The position numbers were made by a program, and so were the translations under genes. Of a DNA stretch of 64,000 bases, positions 27,177-36,073 are shown one piece after another. Below the pieces are notes generated by a model. It searched no databases. It was not told where the DNA came from and was given only the letters and a program-made list of their open reading frames with translations. How positions within the stretch are numbered: the stretch's first letter is position 1; every line of letters begins with the position of its first letter. Source of the DNA: an uncultured Draconibacterium sp. (lineage in GTDB: Bacteria > Bacteroidota > Bacteroidia > Bacteroidales > Prolixibacteraceae); assembly GCF_963677155.1 (NCBI RefSeq), contig NZ_OY781884.1:310001-374000 (forward strand), written 5' to 3'.

Positions 27177-28829
27177 TTACGCTTGCTCTAATTTTAATGT
27201 TTCTGTAGTTTGGTCGCAAACCTCTGTTGGACCGAAATACTGGATAGGACCAGGATAAACGAACTCGGTTCCTGTTGCCCACTCACCACGTTTTGAAACA
27301 AAATATTTGTAAGGAGCGCCTTCCAGCTCAACCAGTGCTTTTTGAATTACCGGTTTCATGTGGCCATGACGTCTTTCCATGTTCATCATCATAGTTACCG
27401 GTACACCACCTGCAATCCACTCATCAGCAGGAGCTGTTGTGTTACGTACAGAAGCCATATAGCCGGTCTTCCCTTCTGAAATAAGAACAGAAGCAGTGTA
27501 ACCTAACGAATAACAGTAATCAGCATCAAAGTTTGATGGAGCTGCACAACGTCCTTCGTAACCAAAGAAGTGGTACTGTGTTCCAAATTTTCCGACAAAC
27601 TCACCAGCTTCTTTCATTTCATCCAAACGTGTTTTTACCATTTCGCCCAACAGCTTTTCAGTTTCGATTAACGATACCTGAACGTTTCCGTGTGGATCGC
27701 GATCTAAAGTTAACTGAGTTGCAATACCCGATGGCAAAGAACGGAATACATTTGAAGAAGTTTCACTCAAGTGACCTGCCACCCATTCATTACGGTGACT
27801 TTTCTTCAGCATTTTAAATTCTTTCTCGGTATCTGTGCCTTCAGCAAGAAGGTCGTTCAATTCCGAGATCAATGTTTTCATTTCAGGAATAAACTCGATC
27901 AGACCTTCAGGAATTAAAGCAACACCAAAGTTATTTCCGTCAACTGCACGATTGGCAACAATGCCAGCCATATAATCTACAACCTCGCCCAATGTTTGTT
28001 TTTTCTCGGCAACTTCTTCCGAAATCAACGTAATGTTTGGTTGCGTTTTCAGAGCACACTCTAAACCGATGTGCGACGCCGAACGTCCCATTAATTTAAT
28101 AAAGTGCCAGTATTTTTTTGCTGAGTTGGCATCGCGCTGGATGTTACCAATCAGCTCTGAATATACTTTTGTTGCTGTATCGAAACCAAAAGAAGTCTCG
28201 ATCATTTCGTTTTTAAGGTCACCATCAATTGTTTTCGGGCAACCAATTACCTGAACACCAGAATCAATTTTAGCGTAGTACTCAGCCAACACACAAGCGT
28301 TTGTGTTTGAGTCGTCGCCACCAATAATTACAAGCGCGTTCAATCCAAGATCTTTTGCAATTTCAAGACCTTTGTCGAATTGTGCTTCTTCTTCCAGTTT
28401 TGTGCGGCCCGAACCGATAATATCGAAACCACCGGTGTTACGGTACTCGTCGATAATATCAGAAGTAAGTTCCATGTATTTGTGGTCAACCAGTCCGCCT
28501 GGACCACCTAGGAAACCGTACAATTTACTATCAGAATGGATATTTTTAATACCATCGAAAATACCTGAGATTACGTTGTGTCCGCCCGGAGCCTGGCCAC
28601 CGGAAAGGATTACACCAACGTTAACCGGTTGTCTTTCGGCTGCAGCATCGGCTGCTTCGAAAGAAACCAACGGCATTCCGTAAGTATTCGGAAATAATTC
28701 AGCAATTTCTTTTTGGTCGGCAACCGATTCGGTTTTTGCCCCCTCAACCAATTTTACATCGCCTTTTAACGATTTAGGAAGTTTCGGCTGATATTTAGCC
28801 CTTTCTTTTTGTAATGCGCTAATACTCAT
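27177..28829 (-). CDS. pfp: Diphosphate--fructose-6-phosphate 1-phosphotransferase (PPi-dependent phosphofructokinase)
   Basis: The 550-residue long-form PPi-PFK phosphorylates fructose 6-phosphate with pyrophosphate, reversibly, giving glycolysis an energy-saving step. Visible motifs are [19 protein letters not shown] for the phosphate site, GGDDSNTNA (the Asp after GGD is the mark of pyrophosphate use rather than ATP), [10 protein letters not shown] with the catalytic TIDGD, and [19 protein letters not shown]. The C-terminal [18 protein letters not shown] stretch is family-typical. An ACCGG/CCGGT inverted repeat lies 38-60 bp upstream. It is monocistronic, with a strong terminator. Confidence 0.96.
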   Translation of the reverse strand: MSISALQKERAKYQPKLPKSLKGDVKLVEGAKTESVADQKEIAELFPNTYGMPLVSFEAADAAAERQPVNVGVILSGGQAPGGHNVISGIFDGIKNIHSDSKLYGFLGGPGGLVDHKYMELTSDIIDEYRNTGGFDIIGSGRTKLEEEAQFDKGLEIAKDLGLNALVIIGGDDSNTNACVLAEYYAKIDSGVQVIGCPKTIDGDLKNEMIETSFGFDTATKVYSELIGNIQRDANSAKKYWHFIKLMGRSASHIGLECALKTQPNITLISEEVAEKKQTLGEVVDYMAGIVANRAVDGNNFGVALIPEGLIEFIPEMKTLISELNDLLAEGTDTEKEFKMLKKSHRNEWVAGHLSETSSNVFRSLPSGIATQLTLDRDPHGNVQVSLIETEKLLGEMVKTRLDEMKEAGEFVGKFGTQYHFFGYEGRCAAPSNFDADYCYSLGYTASVLISEGKTGYMASVRNTTAPADEWIAGGVPVTMMMNMERRHGHMKPVIQKALVELEGAPYKYFVSKRGEWATGTEFVYPGPIQYFGPTEVCDQTTETLKLEQA

Positions 28830-29172
28830 GTCTGTTTATTTTTTAGCCGGAAATTGATAACAATTCACCGGAACAAAACTTTAACCGGTAAAACCAGCTT
28901 CAGTAATTATTAATTATTGATTTCTAATTTTTTAAGCAGACCAAAAATAACGGAATTTGTGATGAAATCCTATGTTGAAAAAACAGGACGAACTGATTTA
29001 AAGTAAAGTTAAAAGGGAATCGGCCAATTACCATCAATAATTGGATTTAAAGCGATAAAATGTTGTTTGTAACGTAAAAGCACTTCAAAGAAAAAAGGAT
29101 GTCACTGTTTTAAATATGACATCCTTTTTTCATAATTGGAGTAATCAGATAAATTTGCAGAAAATAAATTAA
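28830..29172. other. Intergenic region between pfp and GNAT gene
   Basis: A 343-bp gap holding the pfp upstream region, with ACCGG at 28867 and CCGGT at 28885 as an inverted repeat, and a terminator at 29091-29130 for the gene to the right. No gene is seen. Confidence 0.5.
29091..29130 (-). terminator. Terminator of the ridA-GNAT unit
   Basis: GGATGTCA and TGACATCC (8 bp) are flanked by A6 and T6, so it could act in both directions. It lies about 45 nt beyond the GNAT gene's stop. Confidence 0.75.
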
Positions 29173-29673
29173 TTAACCGAGTAGCTTCTGATAAGCCAGC
29201 ACATCGAGTATGCGCCCGAACTTCTCTCCTACCTGTTTAAAGTGCCCGCATTTTTCGTAGCCCATTCGTTCGAACAATTTTACGCTAGATTCGTTTTCGG
29301 CGGTAATAATTCCCATTAGTACAACTATTCCAACTTCCAGCGCTTTTTGCTCCATCTGCAACAAAACTTCGCGGCCAATGCCTTTACCAAAATAGTCAGG
29401 TTTAAGGTAAATGGTAACTTCAGCAGTACGATCGTAAGCCGCACGCGGTTTATAGCGCCCCAGGTAACAATACCCGGCTACTTCGTTATTAAAGTAAATC
29501 AGAAACGACCTGAAACGCCTATCACCTATGGGTAAAATACTCTTCAAGTCAGCCTCGCTTACCGAGCCGGTATGAAAGGTAGCTGTTGAATTAGCGATGT
29601 AATAATTGTAAATGTCTTTAACCAGACACAAGTCTTTTTCCTCCAGTATTTCGAGGCGAACCACTTTATTCAT
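29173..29673 (-). CDS. GNAT family N-acetyltransferase (phosphinothricin acetyltransferase-like)
   Basis: A 166-residue enzyme of the Pat/YncA-type GNAT group: LVKDIYNYYIANSTATFHT at the start, the acetyl-CoA motif LKPDYFGKGIGREVLLQ, and IITAENESSVKLFERMGYE. Homologues acetylate amino acid analogues such as phosphinothricin or methionine sulfone; the real substrate is unknown. It lies 9 nt after ridA on the same strand and is probably co-transcribed, which might reflect a role in amino acid or amine detoxification, but that is inference. Confidence 0.9.
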   Translation of the reverse strand: MNKVVRLEILEEKDLCLVKDIYNYYIANSTATFHTGSVSEADLKSILPIGDRRFRSFLIYFNNEVAGYCYLGRYKPRAAYDRTAEVTIYLKPDYFGKGIGREVLLQMEQKALEVGIVVLMGIITAENESSVKLFERMGYEKCGHFKQVGEKFGRILDVLAYQKLLG

Positions 29674-29682
29674 ACTATAAAA

Positions 29683-30060
29683 CTATTTTACAGCAATCGT
29701 TTCAATTTCAACCATCACCCCCAGCGGCAGTTCTTTTACAGCAAAAGCAGCTCTTGCCGGAGGAGTTTCACTGTAGTATTTTCCGTAAACTTCGTTCATG
29801 GCTTTAAAATTGGCCATGTCGCTTAACAGGCAAGTCGATTTTACCACATCGGAAAACGAATAACCGGCCTCGCTTAAAATCTCGCCAATATTTTTCATTA
29901 CCTGCTCGGTTTGCCCGGTAATTCCGCCTTCAACAACTTTCATCGTTTTCGGATCGAGTGGTACTTGTCCTGAAATATAAAGTGTTCCGTTTACTTCAAC
30001 AGCCTGGCTGTATGGACCAATTGCAGCAGGTGCTTTTTCTGTAGCTATTATACGTTTCAT
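29683..30060 (-). CDS. ridA: RidA family enamine/imine deaminase
   Basis: A 125-residue RidA protein that hydrolyses reactive enamine/imine intermediates, such as 2-aminoacrylate formed by PLP enzymes. Key parts are APAAIGPYSQAVEVNGTLYI at the start, SGQVPLDP, and the conserved arginine of PPARAAFAVKELP followed by GVMVEIETIAV. It has the full length of the family and begins the ridA-GNAT unit. Confidence 0.95.
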   Translation of the reverse strand: MKRIIATEKAPAAIGPYSQAVEVNGTLYISGQVPLDPKTMKVVEGGITGQTEQVMKNIGEILSEAGYSFSDVVKSTCLLSDMANFKAMNEVYGKYYSETPPARAAFAVKELPLGVMVEIETIAVK

Positions 30061-30077
30061 CGTTTAAAATTTTGGTG

Positions 30078-30109
30078 TGAAGATACAAGAATATGCCCCA
30101 ATTTTCAAG
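30078..30109 (-). promoter_or_regulatory. Putative promoter of ridA
   Basis: The minus strand reads TTG, 20 bp, TATCTTCA, a 6 of 8 match to TAnnTTTG with the same 20-bp spacing as the nqr and pyr promoters. It lies about 20 nt before the ridA start. Confidence 0.45.
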
Positions 30110-30190
30110 ATCGCTAATCAGCCAATAAAACTTATTAATGGAAAGAAAACAAATACATATTCCCGATTATTGTTAAATGCGAAAGAAGCC

Positions 30191-30370
30191 ATTTTTTTGC
30201 AAAAACGCATCTCTCCGCACTTAGAGGGCCTCATTTTCTTGCAAAAATACATCTCTCCGCACTTAAAGAGCCTCATTTTCTTGCAAAAATGCATCTCTCC
30301 GCACTTAGAGGGCCTCATTTTTTTGTAAAAATGCACCTCTCCGTACCTGAAGGGGGCCATTTTTTTATAA
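30191..30370. repeat. Four tandem 42-bp repeats between ridA and lptD
   Basis: The core CATCTCTCCGCACTTA recurs at 30208, 30250 and 30292 and, diverged, at 30334, exactly 42 bp apart. The rest of the unit is GGCCTCATTTT-CTTGCAAAAA-like. Both strands stay open through the array; the minus frame would encode 14-residue units like KCGEMHFCKKMRPS, but no start signal or known family supports a protein. The period is twice that of the 21-bp arrays. Confidence 0.85.
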
Positions 30371-30422
30371 AACCGCGGCCCTCGAACTACAGAAACAATC
30401 GTTTTTGCAGTGTAATTATCGC

Positions 30423-33095
30423 TTAAAAACTGAAGTTATCGTAGTGGCTTTGCTGTTTCTGAATTTTCAGATCCTGTAGCATCGACGAAGATGCACTAAT
30501 AGTAAAACTGTAACTTTTACGATAACCAAAAGGCACAAAGTTAAACGACATGTTCCAGCAGTGCAGGTCGCGATTCAATCGGAACGAGGTTAATGCAAAC
30601 TCCCCCTCCTGGATATCGAAGTTAGTCATAGCACTCATTTGCCATTTATCAGTAATACTAATATTTCCGCGCAATCCTAAAGATTGGGTAACCCGCCCAT
30701 TCGGATTACTAGCACTGGTTGCTCCTGTATAATTCAAACTGTAGTCGAAGCTAAAATCCCAGGGAATACTAAAATCTACGTATTCATCAAAAATAGGAGG
30801 AAGCGCTTCTTCTGAAGGGCCAGCAGTTTCTTCCTGATTGTCCCCTCCGTCATTCTCGTTTCCTTTCTTATTTTTCGAGTTAAAATTCATTCCAAACGAA
30901 AGATTGGCACGAGTTACACGCCCCAATTTGCCCAAACCACTACGTTCGTTCCATGCGTATTTATGAACTTTGCGATAATTCTCGTCAAGCATATACGGAT
31001 CAAGCGTGGTTCCCATATTAATACTAACACCTGCCACAGTAGTACGTGCCCGAATAGAAAACGGAGCTAAGTTTAAAGAGTCGCGAATCAGGTCATACGA
31101 TGAAGAAATACTCAGGTTATCAATAATTTTCACCTTCTTGTATTTCTGCTCTTCATCGGTTTTGGTTGAATCGCGCACGTCGAGCTTTTTCATTTCCAGG
31201 CTGTTGTTCAGCGAGAAATTAATAGATCCCGATTCTCCTCTTCCGGGCGAGCCGCCATAAATTCCACCTAAGTTGGTATCGTAATATTGGGTATTTCCTT
31301 CTTCGTCAACCTGCACTTCCTGCCAGTATCCGTAATGATCCTTACCAAAATCAGGACGATAACTAAACGATATTGATGGCGACATTTTGTGACGAATCTT
31401 CTGTATTTTGGAATTAGGATTCCGGGGTGTATAAAAACCATAAATATTGGTTGATGCACTTATACTGTAAGCATAATCGTAAACACGGTTTAATCCGGTA
31501 ATCGTATCAATCCGAACATTCTCGGAAATATTTGAAGGATTTCCGGTAAACTCGCCCCCCTCAACATAATTATAGTTGTATTTTTTGAAATACCATTTTT
31601 CGTTATAACTGATGCCCGGGCTAAAATTAATAGTACCTAAACTAAAACTCGGGAAAGAAATAGGTAAATTATGGCGAATACCGTTTTTCCAGTCGGTAGC
31701 AAACGAACTGCTAAGTATTTCGCTTTCTTTGGCATTAATCGTATTTCTAAAATTGGCCGTATAATTAATACCAAATTTTTCGTAGAACTTAACTTTTCCT
31801 ACCCGGTTCTTTTTCCTGAATGGATAAACCTTAGCCATATTAAAGGTCATTTCGGGTAACGACAACGACATAGTACTATCCCTGGTATTTTGCGAATGAC
31901 GCAGGTTCATCGACAAATTAAAAGGTGTATTCTCAAATTTTCGAGAATATGAAATACTCGACGATTTTGTTGTCGTCAGATAGTCGTTCATATTGTACGC
32001 ATTCTGCTTATCGTAACCGCTCGAAGAAACATTCACACTGGCCGAAAATGTTTGGTTCGGATTAGCTTTTGAATCCTGCGAGTGCGACCACAAAATTTTA
32101 TACTGCATACCTTCCCTGTAATTATCCAAACCTTTTTCTCCGTATTTATTTTTGGCATATTCGAAACCGAAGTTACCACCAAACTTGTACCGTTTCTTAT
32201 AATTTGTTTTTATACGTGTACCCCACGAACCATGCGAATATATATCTCCCTGAACCGTCAAATCGAAATATTCGCTTGCCGCCCAGTAATACCCTCCATC
32301 GCGCAGAAAAAATCCACGGTTTTGCTCCTCACCGTACTTCGGAAGTAAAATTCCAGACGAGTAGGTTGGGGAATTGGGGAAAAAACCAAACGGAAGAATG
32401 GGAAAATAAATCGGAAAATCCTCTAAAACCAGATAAGCCGGCCCGGTAATGATCTTTTTATTCGATATAACCTTCGCTTTTGTAAGATGCAAATAAAAGT
32501 GTGGATGATCGGCATCGCAGGTCGTATACTTGGCATCTTTTGTAATGAACACATCTTCGCCAATCTTTTTGGTGCGGTCGCTGTGAATAAAACCTTCGCC
32601 CTGTGCCGAAACAACTTTGGTAATAAAAGCCTTTTCTGTTTCGAAGTTATAACGCATCGTTTCCGACTCGTATTCTTCTGAACCTTGCCGGAACAACGGT
32701 TTTTGAGTCATCTCCCCCACTGAATCCAGAACTCCTTCCGCATAAATTTCCTTGGTTTCCAAATCCAGCTCAATATAATACGCCTCCAGTTCAATATTTT
32801 GATATGTAACTTTTGCCTGATTATATAAATACACCTTTTGTCCATCGAGCGAAACAATCATCGAGTCGACAGCTGCATAATCAATGGGCGCATCAATTAC
32901 TGGCTTTTCCTCCTTTACCATTCCTACTGTATCAATACCGGTAGTATCAATCATTATAGTATCCTGTGCGCTGATATACTCTGAGAAAATAGAATCGGGA
33001 ACCTGTTGCTGTGGAGCCACACTAATTGTTGGTTCCTGAGCTAAAATCAAAAAAGGAGTTACCAGGAATAAATATGTGATGAATATTTTATACAA
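30423..33095 (-). CDS. lptD: LPS-assembly protein LptD (OstA-type outer membrane translocon)
   Basis: An 890-residue outer membrane protein. A signal peptide (MYKIFITYLFLVTPFLILA) is followed by an OstA beta-jellyroll (about 85-230; VYLYNQAKVTYQNIELEAYYIELDL is its first part, cut here for length) and a large barrel. The plug-like LVLEDFPIYFPILPFGFFPN stretch and SSGILLPKYGEEQNRGF are typical of LptD in Bacteroidota. It inserts lipopolysaccharide into the outer leaflet with LptE and the periplasmic LptA bridge, neither of which is in the window. It is divergent from the amidase gene. Confidence 0.88.
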   Translation of the reverse strand: MYKIFITYLFLVTPFLILAQEPTISVAPQQQVPDSIFSEYISAQDTIMIDTTGIDTVGMVKEEKPVIDAPIDYAAVDSMIVSLDGQKVYLYNQAKVTYQNIELEAYYIELDLETKEIYAEGVLDSVGEMTQKPLFRQGSEEYESETMRYNFETEKAFITKVVSAQGEGFIHSDRTKKIGEDVFITKDAKYTTCDADHPHFYLHLTKAKVISNKKIITGPAYLVLEDFPIYFPILPFGFFPNSPTYSSGILLPKYGEEQNRGFFLRDGGYYWAASEYFDLTVQGDIYSHGSWGTRIKTNYKKRYKFGGNFGFEYAKNKYGEKGLDNYREGMQYKILWSHSQDSKANPNQTFSASVNVSSSGYDKQNAYNMNDYLTTTKSSSISYSRKFENTPFNLSMNLRHSQNTRDSTMSLSLPEMTFNMAKVYPFRKKNRVGKVKFYEKFGINYTANFRNTINAKESEILSSSFATDWKNGIRHNLPISFPSFSLGTINFSPGISYNEKWYFKKYNYNYVEGGEFTGNPSNISENVRIDTITGLNRVYDYAYSISASTNIYGFYTPRNPNSKIQKIRHKMSPSISFSYRPDFGKDHYGYWQEVQVDEEGNTQYYDTNLGGIYGGSPGRGESGSINFSLNNSLEMKKLDVRDSTKTDEEQKYKKVKIIDNLSISSSYDLIRDSLNLAPFSIRARTTVAGVSINMGTTLDPYMLDENYRKVHKYAWNERSGLGKLGRVTRANLSFGMNFNSKNKKGNENDGGDNQEETAGPSEEALPPIFDEYVDFSIPWDFSFDYSLNYTGATSASNPNGRVTQSLGLRGNISITDKWQMSAMTNFDIQEGEFALTSFRLNRDLHCWNMSFNFVPFGYRKSYSFTISASSSMLQDLKIQKQQSHYDNFSF

Positions 33096-33130
33096 AATGT
33101 TTTCTGTGTTTCAAATGTACTTTGGCTGCA

Positions 33131-33138
33131 CAAAAATA
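33131..33138 (-). promoter_or_regulatory. Putative -7 element for lptD
   Basis: The minus strand reads TATTTTTG, a full match to TAnnTTTG, 36 nt before the lptD start. The -33 part is not convincing. Confidence 0.4.
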
Positions 33139-33307
33139 TAAATATGGCGTATACTAAAGTGCTATAAAATGTAAAATAATGCTAATATTTCTATTTTTAC
33201 GTTGATAAGCCGTTAGCGGGGCAAAGCAAATAAATAAAATGGTACCGAACAAATACTAATACTCCGCTCTTATGTGTTTATATATAAAATACAGATCAGA
33301 TATTTAC

Positions 33308-34477
33308 ATGATACAACAAGTTTTCAAATTACTTCTATTTATTTGTAGCATTTCTATTACAGCGCAATCTTTTTCTGCCAACATTTTTACGGATAGGAAC
33401 AAAAAAGAAGGTATTTCGGTAGTGGTTATCGACCCCGGACATGGTGGCAAAGATCTTGGCGCATCGTTTGGCAACGCTATTGAAAAAAATATTGTGCTGG
33501 ATATTGCCTTAAAACTGGGAACAACAATAAAAGAAAACTACCCCGATATTAAAGTGGTGTACACACGCACCAGCGACGTTTTTATACCATTATATAAACG
33601 TGCCGAAATTGCCAATAAAAACGAAGCTGATCTTTTTATTTCAATCCATGTAAATGCCGTTGGCGCACAAAGTGTGCAGGGAACCGAAACTTTTGTTCTG
33701 GGTCTTCACCGAAATGACGACAACCTGGAGGTGGCCAAAAAGGAAAATGCAGTAATTCTTTTAGAGGATGATTACAATACCACCTACGAGGGGTTTGATC
33801 CGAATCTGCCCGAGTCGTACATCATGTTTGAAACCATGCAGGAAGAATATCAAGGACAAAGTGTTATGCTGGCATCAAGTATCCAGAATGAATTTCGCGA
33901 CTATGCCAAACGACTAGACCGTAGTGTAAAAATGGCCGGATTTCTGGTACTGCGCGAAACAACTATGCCCAGCGTTCTAATTGAAGCAGGTTTTATAAGC
34001 CATAATGGCGAGCGGCAATACCTTACCAGCGAAGCCGGCAGAACAAGACTAGCCTATGCTATTTTCAGGGCGTTCCGCGAATATAAATCGGACATCGAGC
34101 AGCGCAGCAGTTTTCATCTGGTAACCGAAAATGAAGTTAAGCCCGAGAATAATAAAAATACTACCACTTCTCCATCTGAATTCCCGTTGGCTCAATCAGA
34201 AAACCGGGATCCACAGCAAAAAACTGATGATGTATTTTATTCGGTGCAAATAATGGCCTTAACACGAAAACTGGAAGCTACACCGGCCAATTTTAAGGGA
34301 GAACAAAACATTTTTCGGGTAGAAGGGCCGAACCTTAACCGCTACTTTTCAGGCCGGTTTAAATCAATTGAAGAAGCCGGGGCAGAGCAACGCCGAATTA
34401 ACTCGAAATACCCCAACGCCTTTGTGGTTGCTTTCAAAAATAATAAGTTAATTTCTGTAAAAAAAGCTAACCGATGA
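33308..34477 (+). CDS. N-acetylmuramoyl-L-alanine amidase with C-terminal SPOR-like domain
   Basis: The amidase cleaves the bond between muramic acid and the stem peptide in septal or turnover peptidoglycan. From the ATG at 33308 a signal peptide (MIQQVFKLLLFICSIS) is followed by an Amidase_3 domain with zinc ligands in VVIDPGHGGKDLGA, the Glu of IEKNIVLDIAL and the His of FISIHVNAVGA, and the catalytic Glu of SVLIEAGFIS. A linker rich in N, E and S leads to a C-terminal module beginning VFYSVQIMAL and ending FVVAFKNNKLISVKK, which I read as a SPOR-like peptidoglycan-binding domain. An ATG 12 codons upstream is possible but would put charged residues before the signal. The MCE gene follows 55 nt later. 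Confidence 0.92.
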   Translation: MIQQVFKLLLFICSISITAQSFSANIFTDRNKKEGISVVVIDPGHGGKDLGASFGNAIEKNIVLDIALKLGTTIKENYPDIKVVYTRTSDVFIPLYKRAEIANKNEADLFISIHVNAVGAQSVQGTETFVLGLHRNDDNLEVAKKENAVILLEDDYNTTYEGFDPNLPESYIMFETMQEEYQGQSVMLASSIQNEFRDYAKRLDRSVKMAGFLVLRETTMPSVLIEAGFISHNGERQYLTSEAGRTRLAYAIFRAFREYKSDIEQRSSFHLVTENEVKPENNKNTTTSPSEFPLAQSENRDPQQKTDDVFYSVQIMALTRKLEATPANFKGEQNIFRVEGPNLNRYFSGRFKSIEEAGAEQRRINSKYPNAFVVAFKNNKLISVKKANR

Positions 34478-34532
34478 GTGATTAATCCTTCGGGAATTGG
34501 CTACTTTTACATTAAAATCTTATTTTTCCGCC

Positions 34533-35786
34533 ATGAAGAATGCAAAATACACAAAGCTTGGATTTTTAATCGTCTTTTCACTAGCCGTACTTATCTGGGG
34601 ATTAAGTTTCCTGAAAGGCAACGACATATTTAAACAAAACGACTATTACCATGTGTATTATAACCGCGTTGACGGACTTGTAAAGTCGAACGACGTAACA
34701 CTCAACGGATTCAAGATTGGCCAGGTTACGGATTTAAAATTTGCTCCCGACAACTCCGGACGGCTAATTGTAACGTTCGCTGTCAATTCATCATTCAAAA
34801 TTCCGGTAAATTCTACCGCTCGTATTATTAGTAGCGATATTATGGGAACACGTTCGATAGAAATTGTGTACAGCGGCGAAAGCGAGATGTATGAATCGGA
34901 CGATACCATTCAGGGATCGATTGAAGCCGGCCTGAAAGACCAGGTGAGCATGCAAGTACTACCGCTAAAAAATAAAGCAGAAGAATTGCTAAGCACAGTA
35001 GATTCGGCTATTACAGTGCTAACCATTATATTTAACGAGGATGCACGCAAAAACCTAACAACCAGTTTTGCCAAGATAACCCAAACCGTTGAAAATATTG
35101 AAGCCACAACTGCCGATCTTCAGGAAATAATGGCATCGGAAAAAGGAAACGTAAAAAATATTATTTCGAATATTGAAGAATTAACTGCCACCTTTAAAAA
35201 CAACGCAGCCGAATTTGAAGCTACCATACAAAACCTGAATAGCTTTTCAGATACGTTGGCCAATGTTTCTGTTACTCCTGTTTTAAATAATCTGGCCAAC
35301 GCATCGGCCGAAATTGGAAACATACTGGAGAAACTAAACAGCGACGATAATTCTGCCGGCCTGTTGCTCAACGACGATGAACTATACCAATCGATAAATA
35401 CACTTTCGGAGAACATGGGATTCCTTATCGGCGACATTCAGCAAAACCCGAAACGTTACCTCCATGTTTCTGCATTCGATTTTGGAAAGGAAGTATATAT
35501 TAATACCAAAGACGATGCTTCATCAAAAGATATTATTTTTAAAGTTCACCTACTTTCAACCAAAACACAATTGGGTACCGATGCCGAAGTTTTTGATGAA
35601 ATTGATGATGTGGAAGAATACACAACAGGGAATGTTTATAACTATTTAACCGGTGCAACAAGTAAGTACAGCGAGATAGAAGAAATCTATCAAAACCTGC
35701 GTTTCCAATTTCCGGAGTCGAGTATCGTTGCTTTCAAAAATGGCCGGCTTATCAAGCTTAAAAAGGCATTGAAACAAATACAGTAA
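34533..35786 (+). CDS. MlaD/MCE family lipid transport protein with SPOR-like tail
   Basis: From the ATG at 34533 (MKNAKYTKLGFLIVFSLAVL) the 417-residue protein has one N-terminal membrane helix (about 7-27), an MCE domain (about 35-115: YYHVYYNRVDGLVKSNDVTL, GFKIGQVTDLKF and DIMGTRSIEIV), then a long helical coiled region. MCE proteins carry phospholipid between membranes. The last ~100 residues (FKVHLLSTKTQL, then FPESSIVAFKNGRLIKLKKAL) resemble the SPOR-like tail of the amidase just upstream, an unusual combination. In-frame TTG at 34497 is an unlikely start. No MlaE/MlaF genes are adjacent. Confidence 0.87.
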   Translation: MKNAKYTKLGFLIVFSLAVLIWGLSFLKGNDIFKQNDYYHVYYNRVDGLVKSNDVTLNGFKIGQVTDLKFAPDNSGRLIVTFAVNSSFKIPVNSTARIISSDIMGTRSIEIVYSGESEMYESDDTIQGSIEAGLKDQVSMQVLPLKNKAEELLSTVDSAITVLTIIFNEDARKNLTTSFAKITQTVENIEATTADLQEIMASEKGNVKNIISNIEELTATFKNNAAEFEATIQNLNSFSDTLANVSVTPVLNNLANASAEIGNILEKLNSDDNSAGLLLNDDELYQSINTLSENMGFLIGDIQQNPKRYLHVSAFDFGKEVYINTKDDASSKDIIFKVHLLSTKTQLGTDAEVFDEIDDVEEYTTGNVYNYLTGATSKYSEIEEIYQNLRFQFPESSIVAFKNGRLIKLKKALKQIQ

Positions 35787-35844
35787 TTAACTATAATTTG
35801 GTAATAGCAATTCACCTAAAAATACGACCCCACCAGACCCCACC

Positions 35845-35885
35845 AGCTATATAGTTATCGTTCAATCACTTAAAACTATACAGCT
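35845..35885. repeat. 12-bp imperfect inverted repeat upstream of dnaA
   Basis: AGCTATATAGTT and AACTATACAGCT pair with one mismatch around a 17-bp spacer. No T run follows, so it is not a standard terminator. Just before it GACCCCACCA is repeated twice in tandem. Role unknown. Confidence 0.6.
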
Positions 35886-36073
35886 GAACATCAGACACTT
35901 ATAAATATTTAAGAAATTTAAAATCTTAATCGACTGACTTATAACCAACTATGACAGATGTTGTTTTTACAATAGATTTATGATTTTTTTTTTAACTTTT
36001 TTTTCGCAACTTTTGTTCTCGGAATACCACTAGGGAAATTTTTTTGTAGAACCTCATTATCCAGCAATTGTAA

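Noticed and set aside
28303-28683. 126-codon + strand frame opposite pfp
   Set aside because: Antisense shadow of a conserved gene, Pro/Ser-rich with no recognisable domain.
30191-30370. CRISPR array
   Set aside because: Units are contiguous 42-bp repeats with no unique spacers, and no cas genes are near.
35787-36073. Replication origin upstream of dnaA
   Set aside because: The region is AT-rich, but only one imperfect DnaA box (TTATCCAGC) is seen; no cluster of TTATCCACA. A perfect box near 3307 is isolated inside a gene.
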